The position numbers and the translations under genes are program-made. Positions 41,432-49,641 of a stretch of 64,000 bases of DNA are shown here, piece after piece; within the stretch, counting starts at the first letter, position 1, and each line of letters begins with the position of its first letter. Below the pieces are notes generated by a model that made no database searches, was not told the origin of the DNA, and saw only the letters and a list, made by a program, of their open reading frames with translations. Origin of the DNA: Nitrososphaerales archaeon (GTDB taxonomy: Archaea > Thermoproteota > Nitrososphaeria > Nitrososphaerales > Gagatemarchaeaceae); the NCBI GenBank assembly GCA_032906765.1, contig JAJTZB010000001.1, forward strand, positions 248,001 through 312,000, read 5' to 3'.

Positions 41432-42163
41432 CTATCGTCGAAAGCTGTCCCGGGAATGGGTGCCTCGGGGACTGTAGGCGGAGCTAACGTGAAGGTGGGG
41501 AGGAGAGACTACGCAGGCGTACCGTCGCCGTGGGAGTTCGACGAGCAGATTTCGGGGCTACTCGCGCAGGGGAACACGGTCGTGTTCGTCTCGGCCGGTG
41601 GAGAGAAGGGCGCGATAGCCGTTGGGGATGCTGTGAAAGCGGACGCTGAGGAGGCGGTGAAGGCCTTCGGGGAGTTGGGTATCTCACTGTTGATGCTGAC
41701 GGGAGACGACGAGGAGACCGCACTCGCAGTAGCCAGCCGCGTGGGGATCTCACAGGTGCGCGCGAGGCTGCTGCCGGGCGAGAAGGAGTCAGTGGTAGCC
41801 GAGCTGCAGAGGCAAGGGAGGAAGGTGGCAATGGTCGGAGACGGAGTCAACGATGCACCAGCACTGGCGAACGCAGACCTTGGCATCGCTATAGGCAGCG
41901 GGACGGATGTGGCAAAGGAGACCGGAGGCGTCGTCCTCATCGGCAATAGGTTGACGGGCGCTGTCGGCGCGATTCGGGTCGGCAGGGCTACGCTGGCCAA
42001 GATCAAGCAGAACCTCCTGTGGGCGTTCGGGTACAACGCGCTGTTGATTCCCGTGGCCGCGGGGGCGCTCATACCGTTCTACGGTGTGGGAATCTACTCG
42101 TTCCTGCCGTTCCTTGCAGGCGTGGCAATGGCCTCGAGCTCCGCTTCGGTGGTGGCCAACTAA
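41432..42163 (+). pseudogene. Copper-type P-ATPase, C-terminal remnant
   Basis: Only the last third of a CopA-like ATPase remains: AVPGMGASGTVGGANVKVG (end of the nucleotide-binding domain), LMLTGDDEETALAVASRVGI, KVAMVGDGVNDAPALANADLGIAIGSGTDVA (the phosphorylation-domain hinge, split here) and the final two transmembrane helices. The metal-binding domains, first six helices and the DKTGT phosphorylation site are absent; the frame begins abruptly next to the malic enzyme start. It cannot pump. ATG 41456 is available as a start, so a short product could still be made. Confidence 0.8.
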
Positions 42164-42227
42164 CTGCTGTTAGCTCGGATGAAGCTCTAACCTTTATCTC
42201 CCTTGGAGGGCCGGCGCAGGCAAGGGG

Positions 42228-43589
42228 ATGAATCCCGTGGACGAGAAGTTCACAAGGTACGTTCACGACAACATGCCGAAGTTCGCCAAGGACGTGATGC
42301 GCCTCGTCTCTCAGCCAAGCGTGTCGGCGAAGAAGGTCGGGATCAACGACTGCGCCAAGCTGGTGGAGGAGATGTTGAAGGAGATAGGGGCGAAGACAAG
42401 AGTGCTTGAGTTGGAGGGGGCAGCCCCGCTCGTCTACGGAGAGATCAAGTCGACCAAGTCCAACAAGACTGTTCTGTTCTACAACCACTACGACGTCCAG
42501 CCGGAGGAGCCGCTCGAGCTCTGGAAGTCTCCGCCGTTCAAGCCCGAGGTGCGAGAGGGCATGATCTTTGGAAGGGGGGCAGCTGACGACAAGGGCGAGA
42601 TGGTTTCCAGGCTGAAGCTCGTGGAGACATACATGAAGCTACACGGAGAGCCACCATGTAATGTGAAGTTCTGTTTCGAGGGTGAGGAAGAGGTCGGGAG
42701 CGTCCACCTCCACGAATACCTCTCCGGGAACCGCGACCTGTTCAAGGCCGACGCCGTGTTCTGGGAGTTCGGGGAGACGGACCTGACAGGTAGGCCGAAC
42801 GTGTCGCTCGGCATGAAGGGGATGATTTACCTGGAGTTCATCCTGAAGAGCCTCGAGGCGGACCAGCACAGCAGCACAGCCGCAGTCCTTCCAAGCGCAC
42901 CGTGGAGGCTCGTAAGACTGCTGAACCTGATCAAGGACGAGAACGAGAGGATACTTGTGCCAGGCTGGTACGACGCTGTCGAGAATCTCACAGACGAGGA
43001 GGTCGGATTAATCAACGAGTCTATCTTCGATGAGAAGGAGTACTTGACCTCTCACGGCGCGAAGTCGTTCTTGGGCGACATGTCCGTTCTTCAGGTGAAG
43101 AAGGCGCTCGTCCAGAGACCTACTGCGAACATTGCGGGAATCTGGGCTGGATACCAAGGGCCTGGGTCAAAGACTGTCCTCCCGAAGGAGATTCACTGTA
43201 AGATGGACTTCCGCCTAGTGCCGAACCAAGACCCGCAAGACTTGCTCGACAAGCTGAGGAGATACCTGGCAGAGAAGGGATTCGGCGACGTGGAGATTGA
43301 GCTGGAAAGCATGGAGCCGGCGGCCAGGACCGGCTCGAAGGACCCCCTCGCGAGGGCAGCGCTCAAGGCTGGAGAGGAGGTGTGGGGGAAGAAGCCAAAC
43401 GTCGAGGTCTCGTCGCCTGGGACTGGTCCGCTCTACCTCTTCACGCGGGACTACAAGGCCTCGGCCATCTCGATAGGGGTGTCGAGCACGGACAGCGGGA
43501 TGCACGGCCCCAACGAGCACGTGCGCCTGGACTACTTCGAGAAAGGAATCCTCTGGTTCGCGCGCACTCTCGACTACTATCTGGCCTAG
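42228..43589 (+). CDS. M20 family peptidase (dipeptidase-like)
   Basis: The 453-aa metallopeptidase has VLFYNHYDVQPEEPLELWKS (metal His and Asp), GRGAADDKGEMVSRLK, FCFEGEEEVGSVHL with the catalytic Glu pair, a dimerisation lid in the middle and SSTDSGMHGPNEHVRLDYF with the last His ligand. This matches carnosinase/M20 dipeptidases. AAGGGG precedes the ATG. It ends upstream of the TnpB element. Confidence 0.92.
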   Translation: MNPVDEKFTRYVHDNMPKFAKDVMRLVSQPSVSAKKVGINDCAKLVEEMLKEIGAKTRVLELEGAAPLVYGEIKSTKSNKTVLFYNHYDVQPEEPLELWKSPPFKPEVREGMIFGRGAADDKGEMVSRLKLVETYMKLHGEPPCNVKFCFEGEEEVGSVHLHEYLSGNRDLFKADAVFWEFGETDLTGRPNVSLGMKGMIYLEFILKSLEADQHSSTAAVLPSAPWRLVRLLNLIKDENERILVPGWYDAVENLTDEEVGLINESIFDEKEYLTSHGAKSFLGDMSVLQVKKALVQRPTANIAGIWAGYQGPGSKTVLPKEIHCKMDFRLVPNQDPQDLLDKLRRYLAEKGFGDVEIELESMEPAARTGSKDPLARAALKAGEEVWGKKPNVEVSSPGTGPLYLFTRDYKASAISIGVSSTDSGMHGPNEHVRLDYFEKGILWFARTLDYYLA

Positions 43590-43612
43590 AGTTACCAATC
43601 TAGACGAGTAAG

Positions 43613-43633
43613 CCCACAGGCTTCAGCCGTGGG
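43613..43633 (+). repeat. Left-end hairpin of the TnpB unit
   Basis: CCCAC (43613-43617) pairs with GTGGG (43629-43633) and inner GGCT with AGCC, around a TTC turn. Subterminal hairpins of this type are bound by TnpA in IS200/IS605 elements. Confidence 0.7.
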
Positions 43634-43686
43634 ATGAATCGCATTGGGGCTTAAATGGAATGACTGTGTGCTATCCTCTGGGTGGC

Positions 43687-45048
43687 ATGAAGTCAGCGTT
43701 CCGATTCCGGCTGTATCCGAACCGCAAGCAGGGGCGGAAGTTGGTGAGGATGGTCGAGGCCGGGCGGCAGCTCTGGAACGACGCCCTCGCCCACAGGAAG
43801 CGCCGCTGGGAGGAGAAGCGGCTCTCCACCTCATACAGCCAGCAGTGCTGGATACTGACGGCCGAGAGGAGGACCGACCCGCTGCTGGGGGAGCTCTACT
43901 CGCAGGCGGGACAGGAGATTCTCCACCGACTGGACAGAGCGTTTGAAGCGTTCTTCGAGCACAGGGCTAGATATCCAAGGTTCAAGAGGTTCTCCGAGTC
44001 AGGGTCCTTCACCTATCCCCAGGCGTACAAAGGGTCGGTGAAGCCGGACGCGGTCCGGAAGAGGCTCTTTCTCTCAAAGGTCGGGAACGTCAAGGCGGTC
44101 TTCCATAGAGAATTGCCCTCCACACGCAAGAAGCTGAAGACCTGCACCGTCGTCAGAGAACCGAACGGCGAGTGGTACGCCTCTTTGGTGTATGAGGACG
44201 ACGAAGAAGCGCCGCAACTGCTGACGAAGATTGCATCGCCCGTCGGGGTAGACCTTGGGCTGAAGTCGCTGATAGCGACCACAGACGGGGTGAAGATTTC
44301 GCACCCACAGTTCCTCAGGAAGGCAGAGAAGCGGCTGAAGCGCCTCCAGCGGGAGCTCTCCAGGAGGCAGAACAACTCGCAGAACAGGGACAAGATGCGC
44401 AGACTGTTTGCGGTCCAGTCGTCGAAGGTCTCGAGACAGCGCGCGGACTTCAACCACAAGGTGAGCGCCGAGCTGGTGCGGAAGCACGACCTGATCGCGT
44501 TCGAGGACCTGAAGGTCAGGAACATGGTCAGGAACCACGCCCTGGCCAAGTCAATCAACGACGCCGCATGGAACCAGTTGAGGCTGCTCACCGAATACAA
44601 ATCGAAGAGAGCGGGGAGGCTCACGGTCAAGGTTCCGCCAGCCCGTTCCACTCAGGAATGCTACTTCTGTGGGACCCTGAACCAGGTTCCTCTCAGCGTC
44701 CGCACCTTTGACTGCCGGGGTTGCAATCGAACGCTGGACCGCGACTTCAACGCGGCCTGGATTGTGCTGAAGCGAGGACTCGCTCAGGTAGGGCAGGACA
44801 TGCCCGAACTCACGCCTGTGGAGAATGGACCTCTACCCGTCCCGACTACGGGACGCGCAAGCCCGGTCGAGGAAGCAGGAACTATACGCGGCGAGGATCA
44901 TGCCACCCAGCAAGAGCTCACCGCTGGAAGCTCACGACCTCGGTCGTGGGAGGATGTCACCACTTTCGTCTGTCGCCCTTCAGCAGGCCCTCTCCCACGT
45001 GGAGCTGGTCGATGTGCTTCGAGAGTTCCTGGGCGTCTTTCACGATAG
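43687..45048 (+). CDS. tnpB: TnpB RNA-guided nuclease (OrfB)
   Basis: With ATG 43687 the product starts MKSAFRFRLYPNRKQGRKLV, the usual TnpB N-terminus. The RuvC-like nuclease residues are D189 (GVDLGLKSL), E273 (LIAFEDLKVRNM) and the Asp pair in DRDFNAAW (351-353), with a zinc finger between (CYFCG and CRGC, 325-346). All are intact, so activity is plausible. The last 60 or so residues (after PELTPVENG) are coded by the element's right end and reach past it into the CBS gene, so the annotated stop is probably not the ancestral one. Confidence 0.92.
   Translation: MKSAFRFRLYPNRKQGRKLVRMVEAGRQLWNDALAHRKRRWEEKRLSTSYSQQCWILTAERRTDPLLGELYSQAGQEILHRLDRAFEAFFEHRARYPRFKRFSESGSFTYPQAYKGSVKPDAVRKRLFLSKVGNVKAVFHRELPSTRKKLKTCTVVREPNGEWYASLVYEDDEEAPQLLTKIASPVGVDLGLKSLIATTDGVKISHPQFLRKAEKRLKRLQRELSRRQNNSQNRDKMRRLFAVQSSKVSRQRADFNHKVSAELVRKHDLIAFEDLKVRNMVRNHALAKSINDAAWNQLRLLTEYKSKRAGRLTVKVPPARSTQECYFCGTLNQVPLSVRTFDCRGCNRTLDRDFNAAWIVLKRGLAQVGQDMPELTPVENGPLPVPTTGRASPVEEAGTIRGEDHATQQELTAGSSRPRSWEDVTTFVCRPSAGPLPRGAGRCASRVPGRLSR
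44933..44948 (+). repeat. Right-end hairpin of the TnpB unit
   Basis: CACGAC pairs with GTCGTG around a CTCG loop. In related elements the guide-RNA scaffold ends at this hairpin and the guide is the sequence immediately after it, here starting about GGAGGATGTCACC. Confidence 0.65.
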
Positions 45049-45502
45049 CGTCACAGTAGGGGCACCTGATGCCCTTGGGCGTGACGAGCTCGGGCAGGTC
45101 GACGTGCTTCTGTGCGCCGCCGGAGACGATCCTCTTCTGGGTGATCATGCCGACAATCTTGTTCCCCCTTCTGACTACGAGGCGCCTGACTCCGAGCCTG
45201 GTCATCTTCGCTATGGCCTCTGCGACCCGCGCTTCCTCGTCGATTCCCTCCACCGGAGCGCTCATAACCTCGCGAGCCTGGACCTTGGACGGGTCGCGGC
45301 CCGCGGCCACAACCTTGTAGAGGATGTCCCTCTCAGTGACAATTCCTATCGGTTCGCCGTTTTGGACTACGACAGCTTCCCCTGAACCGGCCTTCTGCAT
45401 GGCGCTGGCCGCAGCCGCTATGGTGTCGCCTATCGAGATACTGACGTAGTCCTTCGAAGCGTAGTCCGAGACGCGGTCCTCGAGCGACTTGCGCAGTTCC
45501 AT
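44957..45502 (-). CDS. CBS-pair protein with C-terminal C2H2 zinc finger
   Basis: The 181-aa protein has two CBS domains (VSISIGDTIAAAASAMQKAG to ERDILYKVVAAG, and VMSAPVEGIDEEARVAEAI to GMITQKRIV). Its C-terminal finger CPYCDAIVKDAQELSKHIDQLH has C-x2-C and H-x4-H ligands. CBS pairs sense adenine nucleotides, and the finger suggests binding to nucleic acid or protein. The fusion is seen in some archaeal regulators. The last residues overlap the TnpB frame on the other strand. Confidence 0.88.
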   Translation of the reverse strand: MELRKSLEDRVSDYASKDYVSISIGDTIAAAASAMQKAGSGEAVVVQNGEPIGIVTERDILYKVVAAGRDPSKVQAREVMSAPVEGIDEEARVAEAIAKMTRLGVRRLVVRRGNKIVGMITQKRIVSGGAQKHVDLPELVTPKGIRCPYCDAIVKDAQELSKHIDQLHVGEGLLKGDRRKW

Positions 45503-45710
45503 CGGTTTGCCCGATAGGTCTCGGCTACTTAAGGGGATAGCGACTCCGTTCTGTCAAGTCTTCGGGTGACGGAGAGTGAGATTTGTTCGTGACCACCCGG
45601 CAACCTAACAGATCCCGGCTCCGCCCTCGGCCTTCGGGCGCGGTCGCCAGCACCGGCGTGGCTAGGGCATCCATTCAATCGTTAAAACGCCCTTTGGGTC
45701 CGGGCAGGCC

Positions 45711-46847
45711 ATGAAGGTCGCTGTACTCGGCTCGGGCCTGATGGGCTCCGTAATCTCGTGGGACCTGGCAAGGTCCACAGACGTCGACAGCTTCGTCGTC
45801 GCTGACATCAGCGAGGAGAGGCTAGCTGCACTGAAGAGCAGAGTGGGAGGTAGCAAGCTGTCCACGGAGGTTGTCAATGTCAAGGACACTGCGCGAGCCG
45901 CAGCGTTCATGAAGGGATTTGATGTCGTTGCGTCTGCTCTCCCGCACGGGACTGTCAACCCTGCGAACCTCGCCGCGGTGGAGGCCGGTGCCAAGATGGT
46001 GGACATCGCATTCGAAGACGCGCAGATGGAGCTGGACGGCGCAATGAGGCAGAAGGGTGGACTCCTGATACCTGGCTGTGGCCTCGCTCCAGGGCTTGGG
46101 GGGATTCTCCTAGCCCAGGGGGTGAGGGAACAGAAGGGCGCGAACGAGGGACACATACTGGTCGGGGGAATACCGCAAAAGCCGCGGCCCCCGTTCGGCT
46201 ACAAGCTCGTCTTCTCGATTGTCGGGTTGATCAGGGAGTACACTGACGACGCGAGGGTTTTCAGGGGCGGGAAGATTGTGAAGGTCAAGCCTTTCTCGAC
46301 GGTCGAAGAGGTGAAGCTCCCGACCGTGGGGAAGCTGGAGGCGTTCTGCACCGACGGTCTGGCTAGCCTGGTCTACACCATGAAAGGGATGAGGGTCATG
46401 GACGAGAAGACTCTGAGGTGGCCCGGGCACGCCGAGAAGATGAACCTGCTGCTGGAGACCGGTTTCTTTTCGACCGAGAAGCTGCGGTTCGAGGGAGGGG
46501 AGGTGAGCCCAATCGAGGTCGCGTGGAAGGTCCTCGAGAGGAAGCTCGGCGAGGGCGAACCCAAGGACATGACAGTGATGAGGGTGGAGGCGAAGTCGCG
46601 GCGAAGCGAGGTCATTTACGACCTGGTTGACAGGTACGACGCGACCAACGGCATCACCTCGATGGGCAGGACGACAGGTTTCACATGCTCCATCGTGACC
46701 CAGATGGTCGGTTCGGGGAGGATACGCGGGGCGGGCGTCTTGCCTCCAGAGAGCGCTGTCACTGGCGACGGAGTTGACGCCCTCGTCTCAGAGCTGAGGC
46801 GACGCGGCGTCAGGATTTCAAAGAAGCAAAGACAGAAGAAATACTAG
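45711..46847 (+). CDS. Saccharopine dehydrogenase-like oxidoreductase
   Basis: The 378-aa product has a Rossmann N-terminus (KVAVLGSGLMGSVISWDLA), then VVASALPHGTVNPANLAAVEAGAKMVDIAFE and GLLIPGCGLAPGLGGILLAQGV, characteristic of the Lys9/Lys1-like family, and a catalytic domain containing PTVGKLEAFCTDGLASL and SMGRTTGFTCSIV. Members act in lysine or other amino acid metabolism; the precise substrate is not known. The 208-nt gap before it, 45503-45710, shows no gene. Confidence 0.85.
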   Translation: MKVAVLGSGLMGSVISWDLARSTDVDSFVVADISEERLAALKSRVGGSKLSTEVVNVKDTARAAAFMKGFDVVASALPHGTVNPANLAAVEAGAKMVDIAFEDAQMELDGAMRQKGGLLIPGCGLAPGLGGILLAQGVREQKGANEGHILVGGIPQKPRPPFGYKLVFSIVGLIREYTDDARVFRGGKIVKVKPFSTVEEVKLPTVGKLEAFCTDGLASLVYTMKGMRVMDEKTLRWPGHAEKMNLLLETGFFSTEKLRFEGGEVSPIEVAWKVLERKLGEGEPKDMTVMRVEAKSRRSEVIYDLVDRYDATNGITSMGRTTGFTCSIVTQMVGSGRIRGAGVLPPESAVTGDGVDALVSELRRRGVRISKKQRQKKY

Positions 46848-46906
46848 CTACGGACCCCCGAAGAACCAGGACAGGCCCGACTACCTTCTGAGCGCTCACT
46901 GAAGAG

Positions 46907-47416
46907 CTACCAAGCCACGTCGGACGGAGGACCGGCACGTTCCGGGTGTTCAGTCGTGGTGTACTGCTGGGTGTAGTACACCAACGGAGCCTTGTTGTTC
47001 AGCTTCTCGGCGCGCACCACCTCGCCTACCAGAATCGAATGGTCTCCACCGTCGTAAACGCGCCATGTGACACACTCAATCACTGCGCGGACTCCTTGGA
47101 TGATGGGGCTACCTGTGGTGCCTAGGTGGAACCCGATGCCGTCGAACCTGTCCTTCACATCAACTCTCCCGGCAAACCTGTCGGAGACGGGTTTCTGGTC
47201 CTCTGCGAGGAAGTTGATTGCGAACTCCTTGGTATGCGCGAATACGTCGTGGATTGCAGAACTCTTGGCTAGCGAAATCAACACCAGTGGCGGATCAAGG
47301 GAGACGCTTGTGAAGGCGCTCACCGTGAGACCCTTGGGGCCGTCGACCCCTCCAGACGTGACCACTGTAACGCCCTGGGGGAATACCCTCATCACCTCCT
47401 TGAGCGAGGTCTGCAA
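46907..47416 (-). CDS. Flavin reductase (FMN-binding split barrel)
   Basis: The 169-aa product begins VMRVFPQGVTVVTSGGVDGPKGLTVSAFTSVSLDPPLVLISLAK in pieces, the flavin reductase-like signature, then FAINFLAEDQKPVSDRFAG and VIECVTWRVYDGGDHSILVGEVV with the conserved HxIxxGxV. It reduces FMN/FAD with NAD(P)H, often for a monooxygenase partner, which is not evident here. The start codon is at 47416, 108 nt from the divergent thioesterase. Confidence 0.9.
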   Translation of the reverse strand: MQTSLKEVMRVFPQGVTVVTSGGVDGPKGLTVSAFTSVSLDPPLVLISLAKSSAIHDVFAHTKEFAINFLAEDQKPVSDRFAGRVDVKDRFDGIGFHLGTTGSPIIQGVRAVIECVTWRVYDGGDHSILVGEVVRAEKLNNKAPLVYYTQQYTTTEHPERAGPPSDVAW

Positions 47417-47524
47417 ATCGCTATTCGCCAGCCTTCAATCACCTTCGGCCCGTAACAAGCGTTTACGCCGAGCCTCGAACTTGTTAAAAGAGTTGTTGAG
47501 AGACAGCAATGCGAGCAAGCCCAG

Positions 47525-47931
47525 ATGTTCGAAACGAGGCTGCGAGCCAGGCTCTCAGAGACAGACGCACTCGGCGTTGTCTACTACGGGCACTACTACA
47601 CTTTGACATCTCAAGGCTCGAGATGCTCCGGACCATGGGAATCACTCCCGCGCTCCTTCGGAAGAGAGGGATGGGTTTCGTCGCTGGCGAATCGACGTGC
47701 AGGAATCATGCCTCTGCCAAGTTCGATGACGTCCTGACTGTGGCCATCCAAGTAGCGCGGGTCGGGAACAGCAGCGTCACCTACTTGCACACAATCTCGA
47801 AGGGAAAGACCAGAATCGCAGAGGGCAGGGTAACTGACGTGCTCGTAGACGAGGGCGGAAAGCCACTGAAGATACCTCCGGACATGAAGAAGAAGCTACT
47901 GCGACACCAAGACAGAACTGCCGCTCGGTGA
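47525..47931 (+). pseudogene. 4HBT-type thioesterase, frameshifted
   Basis: The N-terminus MFETRLRARLSETDALGVVYYGHYY is in one frame and its continuation HFDISRLEMLRTMGITPALL to the end (RVTDVLVDEGGKPLKIPPDM) is in the frame one base back. The switch lies near 47596-47604 (CACTACTACACTTTGAC). Joined, the two make a complete YbgC-like hotdog protein of about 135 residues with the ETDALGVVYYGHY active site. One missing base in the genome or assembly would explain it; a programmed minus-one shift is less likely. Confidence 0.8.
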
Positions 47932-47950
47932 GGGTATGGGCCGACGTACT

Positions 47951-47960
47951 CTTAAATCAA
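47951..47960 (+). promoter_or_regulatory. TATA-like box before 47988
   Basis: CTTAAATCAA lies 28-37 nt before ATG 47988 and supports that start over the GTG at 47928 that opens the frame. Confidence 0.45.
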
Positions 47961-47987
47961 GAGAGGTGCAGTGCAACACTGTCGGCC

Positions 47988-48338
47988 ATGCAAGGGGAGG
48001 AGAGACATAGAGGCAGAGTCTTCGTCTACATCGGCCTTGCGATAATGTTCGTTCTGATAGGCGTGGCAGTGCTCCTGGGTGCGCTCTACGGGAACCCGAG
48101 TGCCATCTACTACCCGTATCGTTTCGGCTTCTCCTTCTACTGGTTCCGGCCGATGTTTGGTATCTTCTTCGCGGTATGGGCGCTTGACTCGGTCATTTTC
48201 TGGCCGAGGAGAGGCAGGTACATGTCCCGTGAGAGGTGGGGCGACCCATCATACGAAATCCTCAGGGAAAGGTATGCTAGGGGAGAGATCACGAGGGAGC
48301 AGTTCGACCGCATGATGAGCGACCTGGAGAGCCGCTAG
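47988..48338 (+). CDS. Two-TM membrane protein with SHOCT-like C-terminus
   Basis: From ATG 47988 the 116-aa protein has two hydrophobic segments (VFVYIGLAIMFVLIGVAVLLGAL, FGIFFAVWALDSVIFW) and ends with YEILRERYARGEITREQFDRMM, a SHOCT domain (short C-terminal helical hairpin with the RYARGEI motif). SHOCT proteins are usually membrane-associated and oligomerise; the specific role is unknown. The next membrane gene starts 28 nt downstream. Confidence 0.7.
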   Translation: MQGEERHRGRVFVYIGLAIMFVLIGVAVLLGALYGNPSAIYYPYRFGFSFYWFRPMFGIFFAVWALDSVIFWPRRGRYMSRERWGDPSYEILRERYARGEITREQFDRMMSDLESR

Positions 48339-48366
48339 GCCGGGAGTCCGTCAGAAGGCGAATAGC

Positions 48367-48720
48367 TTGGCAGGAAAGCGGCAGAGAAGGATACCTCGTT
48401 CGTTCACAAGAAGGGCGGTCTATTCCTTCCTTCTCATTGCAATCGTGGTGTTGGTCGGGACGGTCGGGATGCATGCCATCGAGGGTTTTTCTTACCTCGA
48501 CTCTTTCTACTTCACTGCCATGATAGCGACAGGACAGGGGCCCAACTACACCCCGGCTACAGATGGCGGCAAGATATTCGCTGCACTCCTAGCCTTTGTT
48601 TCGGTCGGCACAGTGATCACAGCACTTGTCTTCCTGTTTGGGCCATTCTTTGGGGCTGTACTTCGAACCGGAATGGAGAAGGTAGAGGAAGAAGCCGAGA
48701 GGGAACTGCGGAAGGTCTAG
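48367..48720 (+). CDS. Two-TM ion-channel-like protein with atypical filter
   Basis: The 117-aa protein has the layout of a minimal potassium channel: TM1 (AVYSFLLIAIVVLVGTVGMHAIE), a pore-like loop (SYLDSFYFTAMIATGQGPN), TM2 (AALLAFVSVGTVITALVFLFG) and a charged tail. The selectivity filter TVGYG is replaced by ATGQGPN, so potassium selectivity is doubtful. The start is TTG 48367. Its stop overlaps the convergent small membrane gene by 4 nt. Confidence 0.7.
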   Translation: MAGKRQRRIPRSFTRRAVYSFLLIAIVVLVGTVGMHAIEGFSYLDSFYFTAMIATGQGPNYTPATDGGKIFAALLAFVSVGTVITALVFLFGPFFGAVLRTGMEKVEEEAERELRKV

Positions 48721-48950
48721 GTGGGCGCGGCCGCGGGCTGCCTGTTGAGGAGGTAGGCAGCCACGATGAGGACGATGCCGATGACGCATGTGAGCGAGCC
48801 CTGGGTAACCCACGTGGAGTTGTTGTACATTAGCCCTCCGACCGGCCCGACCATGCTGAGTCCCTGTAAAGCGAAGGTCAGACCCACCAAGGCGACGATA
48901 ACCCCGAGCACGAGCAGAGCCGTAGCTGAGGATTTCACGTATTCCCCCAA
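48717..48950 (-). CDS. Small two-TM membrane protein
   Basis: A 77-aa protein with two hydrophobic segments (TALLVLGVIVALVGLTFALQG, LTCVIGIVLIVAAYLL) joined by a short loop with MYNNSTWVTQG. No family is recognised. It overlaps the channel-like gene by 4 nt, tail to tail. Confidence 0.5.
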   Translation of the reverse strand: MGEYVKSSATALLVLGVIVALVGLTFALQGLSMVGPVGGLMYNNSTWVTQGSLTCVIGIVLIVAAYLLNRQPAAAPT

Positions 48951-49009
48951 TTGTGTCCCCTAGTTTAGTCCTTCGGCGAAGAGGCCAGCCCTTGGCTCAT
49001 CCTGACGTT

Positions 49010-49447
49010 CTAGGTTGGAACAATGACGACGGGCACAGGAGAGTTCTCCATGACGCGCCGCGCCGTGCTCCCGAGAGCCCTCACTCGACCCAGCCCGTGC
49101 AGGCCCCTCAGTCCCAAGACGACAAGGCCCGCCTTGGACTCCTCGATTCTGGCGAGAATCTTCTGGAACGCAGGACCAATCTCGTACGTAGCTTCGCAGT
49201 CGACGCCGCTGGCCAGGACGGTCTTCTCAAAGTCCTCGACGATTCTCCTGCCGACTTCATCGTAATACCCGGCCGTGTCGACCTTTTCTTCCTTCGCGTA
49301 CTGGAGGTAATCGCGGGGGACTCCGAGCTCGGGGACGACGTAGAGGAGAGTGATACCCGCAGACATCGACTTGGCGAGGGTCACGGCGTAGTCGACCACT
49401 TTCTTGGATGCCTTCGACCCGTCAATCGCCACCAAGATTCTTTTCAT
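49010..49447 (-). CDS. Universal stress protein (UspA family)
   Basis: From ATG 49447 the 145-aa product begins MKRILVAIDGSKASKKVVDYAV and ends with VVLGLRGLHGLGRVRALGSTARRVME and SPVPVVIVPT, which contains the G-x2-G-x9-G(S/T) ATP-binding pattern. UspA proteins bind ATP and respond to stress. The frame extends five codons upstream to 49462. The 194-nt stretch up to the AsnA stop is gene-free. Confidence 0.9.
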   Translation of the reverse strand: MKRILVAIDGSKASKKVVDYAVTLAKSMSAGITLLYVVPELGVPRDYLQYAKEEKVDTAGYYDEVGRRIVEDFEKTVLASGVDCEATYEIGPAFQKILARIEESKAGLVVLGLRGLHGLGRVRALGSTARRVMENSPVPVVIVPT

Positions 49448-49641
49448 GAATGGGTCGACCACCGCTCTGGCATTTAAGCGAGGGGGCGTTTCTCAGACTC
49501 GGCAACGATGGCTTGCTTGTATTGCAACGACTTCAGAGCCAGCAGAGGGTCCATCTTGAGCCAATCCGACCGATAAATAGAGAAAACCAGACGCTTCCGC
49601 TGTGCACGAACTCATCTACGCCGACTAGGGGTTCTCGGCGT

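Larger units (their letters stand above)
43605..44950 (+). mobile_element. Solo TnpB (IS1341-like, IS200/IS605 family) unit
   Basis: A TnpB gene is bracketed by hairpins characteristic of this family: CCCACAGGCTTCAGCCGTGG(G) at 43613-43633 on the left and CACGACCTCGGTCGTG at 44933-44948 on the right. No TnpA transposase is present. The right end lies next to the stop of the CBS gene at 44957, so insertion left that gene intact. The reRNA/omega-RNA would map to the 3' end, about 44,800-44,955, overlapping the last tnpB codons. Exact ends are estimates. Confidence 0.75.
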
